Below are positions 49,969-58,491 of a stretch of 64,000 bases of DNA, piece after piece; the first letter of the stretch is position 1; every line of letters starts with the position of its first letter. This DNA is from CAZVWH01 sp964631175 (GTDB taxonomy: Bacteria; Planctomycetota; Phycisphaerae; Sedimentisphaerales; Anaerobacaceae): NCBI GenBank assembly GCA_964631175.1, contig CAZVWH010000002.1, positions 1 through 64,000 on the forward strand, written 5' to 3'. Position numbers and translations under genes: made by a program. The notes under the pieces are model-generated. The model worked only from the letters and a program-made list of their open reading frames with translations. It searched no databases and had not been told where the DNA came from.

Positions 49969-52155
49969 ATGTCAAAGATTATTGCATCAGCAGCGATACG
50001 TGGCGCTCATAAAATAGCCAAACAGGCAGAGGATATTTTATCACGGGCTATCAAGGAAAAAGGCAAAGATTGCCCGGTTGAATTTCCGAACACTGGTTAT
50101 TACATCCCAATTATTTATTCGATGACTGGCAAAGCGGTGGAAAAATTAACTGATTTCGAGCAAGTGATGCAGGAAATCAAGGATTTGCTGCCTGGCCTGG
50201 TTGATGACCGGTTATGGATACCATATCTGGGGCCAGCCCTCGATGCCGGTATGGCAACACTGTTTGCGGAAGAGATTATCGAGGCGTGCAAATATCTAAT
50301 CGGGCCTAATCCGGTGAACGGTATCTGGCTTGGAGCGGCAGAGGATATGATCCTGCGAGAGCGAGGCATTCAGTTTGTTGACGGCACCGCCCCGGGATTT
50401 GCCGCGATTGTTGGTTCTGCACCTGACGTGGAGACGGCAGTTAATATTGCCAGGAAATGTCAGGAAAGAAGTCTGTATGTTTTTATGTGTGCGAACCATA
50501 ACGGAACGGCTTTTGCCGAGCAACTGGTCGAAGGCGGCGTGCAGTTGGGTTGGGATACGCGGCTTGTTCCTTTCGGCAGAGAGATTAGTGCGGCGATATA
50601 TGCAGTTGGATTTGCAGCCAGGGTGGCGCTGAGCTATGGAGGTGTCCCGGCAGGTGATTTCCGGCGAAATCTTCTTTACAACAAAGACAGAGTTTTTGCA
50701 TTCGTTATACCTCTCGGTGATGTTACGGACGAATGGTATGCGACCGCAGCGGGGGCAATTAATTTTGGATTTCCTGTTATTGCTGATTCAGATATCCCGG
50801 AGATTCTTCCTACCGGCGTGTGCACCTATGAGCACGTTGTCTCCGAGATTCCGCATGACGAGATTGTGGAAAAAGCCATCGAAGTTCGCGGCTTGAAGAT
50901 AAAGGTGGCGAAAATAGATATTCCGGTCACGCATAGCCCTGCATTTGAAGGTGAGCGAATTCGCAAAGAGGATATGCACTGCGAGTTCGGCGGCCAGAGG
51001 ACGCCAGCTTTTGAGTGGCTTCGGATGGCCGAGCTCGCCGATGTCGAGGACGGCAAAGTAGAGGTAAAAGGGCCGGATGTAGATAAGGTTAAAGAAGGTG
51101 GAAGACTGCCGCTGGGGATTGTCGTTGAAGTGGCCGGCAGAAAAATGCAGCCGGACTTCGAGCCGGTGCTGGAGCGACAGATACACACCTTTATGAATGA
51201 GGCGCAGGGACTGTGGCACATGGGCCAGCGGGACATAAGCTGGATACGAATCTCCAAAGACGCATTCGGTGCGGGCTTTAAACTTGAACATATCGGAAAG
51301 CTCCTACACGGGATGTTCCATGAGCAGTATTCTAACATTTTGGATAAAGTCCAGGTCAAGGTTTTCAGCGATGAGCAAAAGGTTGTAGAACTTCGAGAGA
51401 TGGCACGCAAAGTATTTGCGGAACGTGATAAACGTGTTGCAGGCATGACCGATGAAGACGTGGATACATTTTATTCCTGCATCTTGTGTCAAAGCTTTGC
51501 TCCCAACCATGTCTGTGTAGTTTCGCCGGAGCGGCCGGGTCTGTGCGGGGCTTATAGTTGGTTGGACTGCAGAGCAGCGTACGAGATAATTCCAACCGGA
51601 CCAAATCAACCCATATCGAAAGGTAAGTGCATTGAACCGACCATAGGTCAGTGGGACAAGGTAAATGCATTTGTTCGCCAGGCCAGTCACGGAAATATAG
51701 AGCGAATGAGTCAGTACAGTATGATTACCGATCCGATGACGTCCTGTGGCTGCTTCGAGTGCATCGCTGCGGTGCTGCCGTCCACGGGCGGGATAATGAT
51801 TGCCAACCGCGAGTTCGCGGAGATGACGCCTTGCGGAATGAAGTTTTCAACGCTTGCCGGCACTGTCGGCGGCGGGCAACAGACGCCCGGATTCATCGGA
51901 CATTCAAAACACTACATAAACTCCAGAAAGTTTATAGCTGCAGAAGGTGGAATCAAACGCATCGTATGGATGCCCACTATGCTCAAAGAAGAAATCAAGG
52001 ATACCTTTGTTAAAAGGGCGGATGAGCTTGGCCTTGGCGGCCAAGATTTCCTGGCCAAGATTGCGGATGAAACCAACGCTAATACCGAGGAAGAAGTTCT
52101 GGAATTTATTACCGAAGTTGGCCATCCAGTGACTACGTTGGAACCTATGTTTTAG
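49969..52155 (+). CDS. acsB: Acetyl-CoA synthase (CODH/ACS alpha/beta subunit)
   Basis: Joins CO, a methyl group from the corrinoid protein and CoA to give acetyl-CoA. The 728 residues are the full bacterial three-domain form (archaeal CdhC lacks the N-terminal domain). A-cluster ligands are all present: Cys504, Cys507, Cys516 and Cys526 for the 4Fe-4S cube (CILCQSFAPNHVC to GLCGAY) and Cys593-Gly594-Cys595 (SCGCFEC) for the distal nickel, each two residues less than in the Moorella enzyme. AAGGATTAATCT precedes the ATG. Position between cooS and acsC is the usual order. Confidence 0.96.
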   Translation: MSKIIASAAIRGAHKIAKQAEDILSRAIKEKGKDCPVEFPNTGYYIPIIYSMTGKAVEKLTDFEQVMQEIKDLLPGLVDDRLWIPYLGPALDAGMATLFAEEIIEACKYLIGPNPVNGIWLGAAEDMILRERGIQFVDGTAPGFAAIVGSAPDVETAVNIARKCQERSLYVFMCANHNGTAFAEQLVEGGVQLGWDTRLVPFGREISAAIYAVGFAARVALSYGGVPAGDFRRNLLYNKDRVFAFVIPLGDVTDEWYATAAGAINFGFPVIADSDIPEILPTGVCTYEHVVSEIPHDEIVEKAIEVRGLKIKVAKIDIPVTHSPAFEGERIRKEDMHCEFGGQRTPAFEWLRMAELADVEDGKVEVKGPDVDKVKEGGRLPLGIVVEVAGRKMQPDFEPVLERQIHTFMNEAQGLWHMGQRDISWIRISKDAFGAGFKLEHIGKLLHGMFHEQYSNILDKVQVKVFSDEQKVVELREMARKVFAERDKRVAGMTDEDVDTFYSCILCQSFAPNHVCVVSPERPGLCGAYSWLDCRAAYEIIPTGPNQPISKGKCIEPTIGQWDKVNAFVRQASHGNIERMSQYSMITDPMTSCGCFECIAAVLPSTGGIMIANREFAEMTPCGMKFSTLAGTVGGGQQTPGFIGHSKHYINSRKFIAAEGGIKRIVWMPTMLKEEIKDTFVKRADELGLGGQDFLAKIADETNANTEEEVLEFITEVGHPVTTLEPMF

Positions 52156-52156
52156 T

Positions 52157-52229
52157 TCGTCTTGCGTTCTGCGTATTGCGTCGTGCGTAAAAGATTAATG
52201 CAATAAGACATACGCAATACGAGAAAGGA
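52157..52229. repeat. TACGCAATACG inverted repeat, acsB-acsC gap
   Basis: TGCGTTCTGCGTATTGCGTC then GTGCGTAA on the left and ACATACGCAATACGAGA on the right; the halves can pair (CGTATTGCGTA with TACGCAATACG). Practically the same element follows acsC at 53637. The acsC ribosome site AAAGGA directly follows. Confidence 0.7.
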
Positions 52230-52236
52230 ATTTTTT

Positions 52237-53634
52237 ATGGCTCTGACTGGATTGGAAATATTTAAGCTTTTGCCGAAAACCAACTGCAAAAAGTGTGGTT
52301 TTCCTACATGTTTGGCCTTTGCTATGCAGCTTGCTCAGAAGCGAGCCAAGCTCGAAGATTGTCCCGACGTTTCAGAAGAGGCCAAGGAGAAATTGGCTGC
52401 CGCTGCGGCCCCACCAATGCGCAAAGTAGTATTCGGCCCGCTGCCCCCCCGCTCTCGTCTTCGACAAGAAGACGCGGGGGGAGACGCAGGGGCAAGCCGC
52501 GGTGAGACTCAGGTGCAGGTTGGACAAGAGACAGTGCTGTTTAGGCATGAAGAAAAATTTCATAATCCCACAGTTTTGGCCGTAACAGTTTCGGATAAAC
52601 TCGACGGACAGGATTTAAAAAAACGCATTGAGTCCATAAATTCGCTGCAATTTGAGCGGGTAGGGACAAGGATAGCTGTTGAGGCAATAGCAATAGTCAA
52701 CGAAAGCGGAAAAGCTGATACCTTCTCGAAGACTGCTGCGGTGGTTAAAAGTGCAAGCAGTCTTGCTCCAATCTTGGTGACGGATTCCCCTGAAGCGATG
52801 GCTGAGGCAGTCAAGGCAATTAAAGAGACCGTGCCGCTGCTCGCCTCGGCGACGGTCGATTCAGCCGAGAAAATGGCAAAAATCGCTAAAGAAAATAAAT
52901 GTCCCCTCGTCGCAAAAGCCGATTCTATCGAGGTCCTTGCCGAGCTTAGCGAAAAGATCAAAACCGAAGGAGTTGAAGATATCGTACTTTGCCTTGAGGC
53001 TTCCAGCCTTGGAGATAAATTGTACGGTTTAACAAAGATGCGGGCTCTGGCGCTGAAAAAGGCCTTTAGGCCGTTAGGTTATCCCGCAATATCATTTGTG
53101 CTCGATGGTGATACCGAAAAGCAGGTAGCTGCTGCTACAAGTCTGATTTGTAAGTATTCCAGTATCGTGGTGGTTAATACAGTCGAGCCATACGCTATCT
53201 TGGCGATGCTTACTTGTGTAATGAACATCTTTACCGACCCGCAGAAGCCTGTCCAAGTAGAGCCGAAGGTCTATGCTATCGGTGAGCCTAATGAAAAGTC
53301 GCCCCTGATGTTTACTACGAATTTTTCTCTGACTTATTACACCGTAGAATCGGATGTAGAAGCCAGCAGAATACCAAGCTATATTCTGGTGGTAGATACC
53401 GAAGGTACAAGTGTGCTGACTTCTTATTCGGGTGATAAGCTCAACGAAAAGATCGTGGCTGATGCTATGACCAAAAACAATGTGGAAAAATTAGTCAAAC
53501 ACAAAAAGCTTATCATCCCCGGCTATGTAGCGGTAATGAGTGGCAAGCTTGAGGAAGCTACGAACTGGGAGATTATGGTTGGTCCACGTGAGTCTTCCAT
53601 GATACCCAAGTACCTACAGGAAGTCTGGAACTGA
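52237..53634 (+). CDS. acsC: Corrinoid/iron-sulfur protein large subunit
   Basis: Large (gamma) subunit of the CFeSP, which carries the methyl-cobamide between AcsE and AcsB. N-terminal 4Fe-4S site Cys17, Cys20, Cys25, Cys42 (NCKKCGFPTC, DCPD) matches the Moorella protein residue for residue; the TIM-barrel starts at FHNPTVLAVTVSD and the cobalamin-binding domain ends the protein. Between them, residues about 69-90 (PPRSRLRQEDAGGDAGASRG) are foreign: the DNA is a palindrome (52444-52481) placed in frame in the linker just before GETQVQVGQETVLFRHEEKF. The fold should tolerate this. 465 residues in total, about 20 more than usual. Confidence 0.94.
   Translation: MALTGLEIFKLLPKTNCKKCGFPTCLAFAMQLAQKRAKLEDCPDVSEEAKEKLAAAAAPPMRKVVFGPLPPRSRLRQEDAGGDAGASRGETQVQVGQETVLFRHEEKFHNPTVLAVTVSDKLDGQDLKKRIESINSLQFERVGTRIAVEAIAIVNESGKADTFSKTAAVVKSASSLAPILVTDSPEAMAEAVKAIKETVPLLASATVDSAEKMAKIAKENKCPLVAKADSIEVLAELSEKIKTEGVEDIVLCLEASSLGDKLYGLTKMRALALKKAFRPLGYPAISFVLDGDTEKQVAAATSLICKYSSIVVVNTVEPYAILAMLTCVMNIFTDPQKPVQVEPKVYAIGEPNEKSPLMFTTNFSLTYYTVESDVEASRIPSYILVVDTEGTSVLTSYSGDKLNEKIVADAMTKNNVEKLVKHKKLIIPGYVAVMSGKLEEATNWEIMVGPRESSMIPKYLQEVWN
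52444..52481. repeat. Palindromic insert inside acsC
   Basis: Seven C, five bases, CGTCTTC, loop GACAA, GAAGACG, one base, six G. Both arms of the seven-pair inner stem and the outer C/G stem are perfect. Coding and in frame. Confidence 0.8.
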
Positions 53635-53636
53635 TT

Positions 53637-53717
53637 CGTCGCGCGTTCTGCGTATTGCGTCGTGCGTAAGGGACTGACACGATACGCAATACGCGATACG
53701 ATATACGCAATACGAGA
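53637..53717. repeat. TACGCAATACG inverted repeat, after acsC
   Basis: CGCGTTCTGCGTATTGCGTC then GTGCGTAAGG, followed by three TACGCAATACG or GATACG units. Matches the element at 52157 over its left half almost base for base, so acsC is bracketed by the pair. Confidence 0.7.
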
Positions 53718-55631
53718 ATGCAAGAGAATAAAAAGAAAATGTGTACCGTTCGTTTTGAGCCGAGCGGCTTGAAGGCTGAGGTTCAAAGCGGAACGAGCCT
53801 GCTTGAAGCGGCGCACAAGGCGGGCATTTATTTAAACAGCATTTGCGGCGGAGACGGATATTGCGGCAAATGCAAAGTAATCATCGACGACGGCCAATTT
53901 CAAAGCAGACCCACGGCTTTGCTGACGCCTGATGAGATAAGGCAAAACGTTGTTTTAGCCTGCCAGACCACTGTACTTTCCAATGTAACCGTAACTGTTC
54001 CAAAGTCTCACATTTTAGAGACAAGCCAAATCCTTATGGACTCCAATACCCATAGATTTAGCGAGCTTGCTGGCGAGGTGCGGGCAGGAGTATTTGAGTT
54101 TGATCCTTTGGTTCAGAAGATTTTTGTTGAGATGTCACCGCCGACTGTGCAGGACCATACCGCTGACCATGAGCGCCTATATTTGGCTATACGAGAGCAA
54201 ATTGACGCTCCTATAATGCAAACCGGCTTTCGTATCCTTCAAAAGCTGCCGCGGGTATTGACCGGCTGTGGCTACAAAGTTACCGTGACCATAGGTCGCC
54301 GGGAACAGACTACCGAGGTCATCGAGCTTGAAGCGGGCAATCACAGCAATAGGAATTTTGCTGTGGCTGTTGATCTTGGCACAACGACGGTAGTAGCCCA
54401 TTTAGTTGATCTGACAAAAGCTGTGACAATAGACACCGAAGCCACATATAACAGCCAAATAAACTTCGGCGAAGACTACATTCGCAGAATCATTTATGCC
54501 GAAGAAAATGATGCTTTTGATGAAATGCAGAATCGCATTGTCCACGATGTGAACGATTTGATTGTGACACTGGTATCGAGGCAGAAAGTCGACCTGCAAG
54601 ATATAACCACTGTAATATGTGCGGGAAATACCGCGATGATGCATTTTCTGCTGAATCTCGATCCGACACGGATACGTAGAGAGCCGTATGTTGCCTCAGC
54701 CGGTTTTGTGCCGCCAATCCGAGCCGTGGAGGCAGGGATCAAAATCAATAAACGAGGGCTGTTATATTGTCTGCCGAGTGTCGCTGCCTATATAGGTAGT
54801 GACATTGTAGCAGGTGTCTTAACTACGCGAATTTTTACCAAGAAAGGCATTTCACTTTTTGCTGATATTGGAACCAACGGCGAAGTGGTGCTTGGCAATC
54901 AGGATTGGCTGGTCTGCGCCTCAAGCTCAGCAGGACCTGCATTCGAGGGCAGCGGCGTTAAGCACGGCATGCGGGCCGGCCCCGGTGCTATTGAGAGATT
55001 GAGCATTCTTGACAATGGTTCTATCGAATTTAAGACCATCGCAGAGACGCATCCGGTCGGCATTTGTGGCTCAGGTCTTTTGGATACTCTCGCCGAATTG
55101 TTTACAAAGGGCATCATAGACCGAACCGGTCGATTTATAACCGATAGTAATGCAAGATTGACAGAAGGTGATGAGGGTTTGCAGTACCAGTTAGTGCCGG
55201 CGACTAACGAGCACAACGAAATAGTCATTACACAGGCTGATATTGATAATTTGGTTCGCAGTAAAGCAGGAGTCTTTGCCGCCATCAGGATTCTTATGGA
55301 ATCGACCCAAACAAAACCGCAGGACCTTGATGCGATTTATTTAGCCGGTGGATTCGGAAATTTCCTGAACGTTCGCCAGGCTGTTATTATTGGAATGCTA
55401 CCGGATATACCGCTGGAGAAGATTCACTTTGTTGGAAATACATCAATTGCTGGGGCAAAGACGGTACTATTGAGTCGAAAAGCTCTCAAAGCTGCTGAGA
55501 AAATCGCCAATAGTATGACATATTTTGATTTGATGAGCCATCTTGGCTATATGGAGGAATTCATTAGAGCTAAATTTTTGCCGCATACGGACTTATCGTT
55601 GTTTCCGTCGGTTAGAAGCGTGAAGTGTTAA
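53718..55631 (+). CDS. Reductive activator of the corrinoid protein (RACo type, DUF4445)
   Basis: ATP-dependent protein that re-reduces inactive Co(II) corrinoid in CFeSP. The N-terminus is a plant-type 2Fe-2S ferredoxin with Cys43, Cys49, Cys52 (CGGDGYCGKC) and Cys82 (LACQT). After a linker comes the ASKHA ATPase body (AVDLGTTTVVAHLVD, ICAGNTAMMHFLL, LFADIGTNGEVVLG, GICGSGLLDTLAEL, YLAGGFGNFLN). 637 residues, normal for the family (AcsV, COG3894). ATG 53718 is the first start but sits at the edge of the repeat with only GAGA before it; ATG 53739 is an alternative. Placement between acsC and acsD suits its role. Confidence 0.92.
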   Translation: MQENKKKMCTVRFEPSGLKAEVQSGTSLLEAAHKAGIYLNSICGGDGYCGKCKVIIDDGQFQSRPTALLTPDEIRQNVVLACQTTVLSNVTVTVPKSHILETSQILMDSNTHRFSELAGEVRAGVFEFDPLVQKIFVEMSPPTVQDHTADHERLYLAIREQIDAPIMQTGFRILQKLPRVLTGCGYKVTVTIGRREQTTEVIELEAGNHSNRNFAVAVDLGTTTVVAHLVDLTKAVTIDTEATYNSQINFGEDYIRRIIYAEENDAFDEMQNRIVHDVNDLIVTLVSRQKVDLQDITTVICAGNTAMMHFLLNLDPTRIRREPYVASAGFVPPIRAVEAGIKINKRGLLYCLPSVAAYIGSDIVAGVLTTRIFTKKGISLFADIGTNGEVVLGNQDWLVCASSSAGPAFEGSGVKHGMRAGPGAIERLSILDNGSIEFKTIAETHPVGICGSGLLDTLAELFTKGIIDRTGRFITDSNARLTEGDEGLQYQLVPATNEHNEIVITQADIDNLVRSKAGVFAAIRILMESTQTKPQDLDAIYLAGGFGNFLNVRQAVIIGMLPDIPLEKIHFVGNTSIAGAKTVLLSRKALKAAEKIANSMTYFDLMSHLGYMEEFIRAKFLPHTDLSLFPSVRSVKC

Positions 55632-55659
55632 ACGTGAAGGACGAGGTAAAATAAGAAAA

Positions 55660-56409
55660 ATGACAACAACTATAGCAATAAGTGGAAAAGGCGGCTCTGG
55701 TAAAACTACCGTGGCTGCTATGATTATAAAGTTGCTGCTGGACCGGCAAAGCAAAGGCGCTATACTTGCTGTGGACGCAGATCCTAACTCCTGCCTCGGC
55801 TTGACGCTCGGAGTTCAGCCAAATGTCACCATTGCAGACCTTCGTGAAGAAGCCCGCAATAAACCGGCCAGTAATATCGGTATGGATCGGCTGCGGATGT
55901 TTGAGTATGGCATTCAGCAGGCAATTACCGAAGCGACCGGATTCGATTTGCTTACTATGGGTCGGCCGGAAGGCCCGGACTGCTACTGTGCGGTAAACAA
56001 TATGCTGCGAAAGTTTCTTGACCAGCTAAGCTCGCAGTATCAATATGTCATCATAGATAACGAGGCCGGTATGGAGCATCTATCCCGGCGAACAACTAAT
56101 AATGTTGAGCTGCTGTGCATTGTAGCAGAGCCGACACCTATGGGTGTCGTAACTTCCCAGCGGATTGTTACACTTGCCAAGCACCTGCCAATTTCTGTTA
56201 AGCAAATCGGCGTAATATGGAATAGAGCTAAAAACAGTAAAGAGATAGATGGGATAGACATACTTGGTTATGTTCCTTATGATAAGGTTCTGTTTGACGG
56301 TTCCATGCAGGGAAAATCAATCTTTGACCTTGAGAAAGATAGTCCGGCATCTATAGCAATACGGAAAATATTAGAGGAGAGACTAAGACTCGTTGCTCGT
56401 GTCTCATGA
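55660..56409 (+). CDS. Second CooC/AcsF nickel-insertion ATPase
   Basis: A 249-residue P-loop ATPase related to the CooC at 44961. Walker A GKGGSGKTT, DADPNSCLGL, and the nickel-binding CxC pair Cys108 and Cys110 (GPDCYCAVN). Two such ATPases in one cluster usually serve different clients: CooC for CODH and AcsF for the nickel site of AcsB; its place between the RACo and acsD genes favours AcsF, but sequence alone does not decide. It has no repeat insert, so it shows what the uninterrupted form looks like. Twenty-eight bases follow the RACo stop. Confidence 0.9.
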   Translation: MTTTIAISGKGGSGKTTVAAMIIKLLLDRQSKGAILAVDADPNSCLGLTLGVQPNVTIADLREEARNKPASNIGMDRLRMFEYGIQQAITEATGFDLLTMGRPEGPDCYCAVNNMLRKFLDQLSSQYQYVIIDNEAGMEHLSRRTTNNVELLCIVAEPTPMGVVTSQRIVTLAKHLPISVKQIGVIWNRAKNSKEIDGIDILGYVPYDKVLFDGSMQGKSIFDLEKDSPASIAIRKILEERLRLVARVS

Positions 56410-56463
56410 CTCATTTATAATGTGGCCAGAGGGACATGGCATAAGACAGTGGAGGTTTTTAAT

Positions 56464-57417
56464 ATGCAAGTTCCCGAAGTTTCGGAAAGTTTTACCGGGC
56501 AAGTTATCAAAATTACACTGGGGGCTACCAAGGCTGATGGCGGTACGCGGACCTCAACGGTAACTATCGGAGGCGCTCGTAACGTTACCTATGGCGGCTC
56601 GATTGAAGATAGAAGTGAAAAGCCGGTTATCGCTATGGATGTTCTCGATACTAAGCCCAATAAATGGCCCGACGTTTTGGCCGAGCCTTATAAAGATGTG
56701 CTTGACAGTCCCGGCGACTGGGCCAAAAAGTGTATAGAAAAATTCGGAGCCGATTTGATTTGCATCAAGTTTGACGGCATCCATCCCGACAAGGCGAATA
56801 AAGATGCCGCTCACGCCGTAAAAATCACTGAACAAGTGCTCAAGACGGTTGGTGTCCCTCTGATATTGTGGGGCTGTGGAAACGACGCAAAAGACAATGA
56901 AGTTATGCCAAAGGTCAGCGAAGCCGCCAAGGGCCAAAAGTGCCTTATCGGGACCATTAAAGAAGACAATTATAAATCATTGACTGCTATCGCCTTAGCT
57001 GACGGCCATTTTCTTATTAGCGAGGCGCCTTTGGATATTAACATCGGAAAGCAAGTCAATATCCTGGCTTCAGATATGGGCTTTCCGCTTGAGAGGATAG
57101 TAGCGTTTCAGGATACAGGGGCGCTGGGTTACGGAATGGAGTATTCATATTCTATCCAGGAACGCCAGCGATTAGCTGCCCTTAGCGGTGATAAAGTGAT
57201 GGCTATGCCGGTCATTTGCGATGTTGGTTATGAATCCTGGCGAGCCAAGGAGGCCAATCAGATAGATGCCCCCGGCTGGGGCGCCGCAGCCGGGCGAGGG
57301 CCGATATGGGAAGCAACTACCGCTATCTGTTTGCTGCAGGCCGGTGCCGATATAATTCGGATGCGCCATCCAAAGGCAGTGGCTACCGTTAAAAACTTTA
57401 TCAATGAAATTTGGTAA
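56464..57417 (+). CDS. acsD: Corrinoid/iron-sulfur protein small subunit
   Basis: Small (delta) subunit of CFeSP, a TIM-barrel that pairs with AcsC and helps to hold the corrinoid. Family blocks: VITLGATKADGG-like KITLGATKADGGTRTSTVTI, KPVIAMDVLDTKPNKWPD, DLICIKFDGIHPDKAN, LILWGCGNDAKDNEVMPKV and LAPGWGAAAGRG-like DAPGWGAAAGRGPIWEATTA. GGAGG lies nine bases before ATG 56464, while the longer frame begins in the previous gap. 317 residues, the standard length. No anomalous insert. Confidence 0.95.
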   Translation: MQVPEVSESFTGQVIKITLGATKADGGTRTSTVTIGGARNVTYGGSIEDRSEKPVIAMDVLDTKPNKWPDVLAEPYKDVLDSPGDWAKKCIEKFGADLICIKFDGIHPDKANKDAAHAVKITEQVLKTVGVPLILWGCGNDAKDNEVMPKVSEAAKGQKCLIGTIKEDNYKSLTAIALADGHFLISEAPLDINIGKQVNILASDMGFPLERIVAFQDTGALGYGMEYSYSIQERQRLAALSGDKVMAMPVICDVGYESWRAKEANQIDAPGWGAAAGRGPIWEATTAICLLQAGADIIRMRHPKAVATVKNFINEIW

Positions 57418-57483
57418 CTTGGTAACTGGTTATTGGTTATTGGTTATTGGTTATTATTTAACCAATTACCATTTAACCAAGCT
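57418..57483. repeat. TTGGTTATTGG repeat, acsD-acsE gap
   Basis: Four tandem GGTTATT units then TTTAACCAATTACCATTTAA and CCAAG, which can fold back on the first half. Complement of the spacer unit at 12615. Confidence 0.65.
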
Positions 57484-57500
57484 CAAGGGAGGTTTCGGTA

Positions 57501-58325
57501 ATGATATTGATTGCGGAACGAATTAATGGAATGTTTAAGGACGTCAAGCAGGCCATTGCAGACAAAGATAAAAAAGTCATTCAGCAGCTCGCCATAAAGC
57601 AAACCGATGCAGGTGCCACCTATCTGGATGTTAATGTAGGCACCGCAGCAGCCGACCAGGAAGGGACAATGCAATGGCTGGTTGAGACTATCCAGCAAAC
57701 ATGCGCTACGCCTTTATGTCTTGATTCCCAGAAGCTGGCTGTCATCGCCGCTGGACTGAAAGTTGTTAATGCCGAAAACGGACTTATTCTAAATTCCACT
57801 CCGCTGAACAAAAAGGACGATAATGAAATTTTAGATAAATTCATAGAGATGGCCGAGAAGGCCGGGCAAAAGGTAAGTATCATTGCTCTTACTATGGACA
57901 AAAACGGCGTGCCTCAGGATACGGACACTCGCGTAGCTATAGCGGCAGAGATGGTGTCAAAGGCAATAGAGAAGGGCTTTGACACTCAGCGGCTGTTCAT
58001 AGACCCAATCGTTCTGCCGGTAAAAGTGCCGAACGCTCAGGTTCAGCCCGGCAATATTTTATCCGCGATGGAACAGATCAAATTCCTCTCTGATCCGGCT
58101 CCGCATATAACGGTAGGGCTGTCGAATATCTCTCAGGGAGCCACGGAAAGAAGCATGATAAATCGCATATTTCTTGCTATGGCCATGTCACACGGTTTGG
58201 ATTCAGCTATAGCCGATGTGCTTGATCAGGACTTAATGAACGTGGTAGCTACGAGTGATATACTGACGAACAAGCAGATATACTCAGACTTATTCTTGAA
58301 GGTCTATTCAAGCTCAACCTGTTAG
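57501..58325 (+). CDS. acsE: Methyltetrahydrofolate:corrinoid methyltransferase
   Basis: Transfers the methyl group from methyl-tetrahydrofolate to the cobalt of AcsC/AcsD, joining the methyl and carbonyl branches. The 274-residue pterin-binding TIM-barrel has the start ILIAERINGMFKDVKQAI, the DVNVG strand (GATYLDVNVGTA), LCLDSQ, NGLILNSTP and the C-terminal VGLSNISQG block. GGGAGG is well placed before the ATG. It is about ten residues longer than the Moorella enzyme. It is the last gene of the cluster; methylene-THF reductase and other methyl-branch genes are not in the window. Confidence 0.94.
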   Translation: MILIAERINGMFKDVKQAIADKDKKVIQQLAIKQTDAGATYLDVNVGTAAADQEGTMQWLVETIQQTCATPLCLDSQKLAVIAAGLKVVNAENGLILNSTPLNKKDDNEILDKFIEMAEKAGQKVSIIALTMDKNGVPQDTDTRVAIAAEMVSKAIEKGFDTQRLFIDPIVLPVKVPNAQVQPGNILSAMEQIKFLSDPAPHITVGLSNISQGATERSMINRIFLAMAMSHGLDSAIADVLDQDLMNVVATSDILTNKQIYSDLFLKVYSSSTC

Positions 58326-58491
58326 ACCAAGTTACATAGTTATATGGGTCGTAAAAAATACATACACTTCTTCAATTAGTTGCTTATCATTTGCATATAT
58401 CGTATTATGTATTGATTTTAGATGCATTACGTTCGTATTGTGTATTTTTCACGTGAAGCGCGCCTCGCACGGTGTGCTGCGAAGGTAAGAG

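Noticed and set aside
50826..51446. 206-codon minus-strand frame inside acsB
   Set aside because: Ser/Pro-rich antisense shadow of a fully conserved gene.
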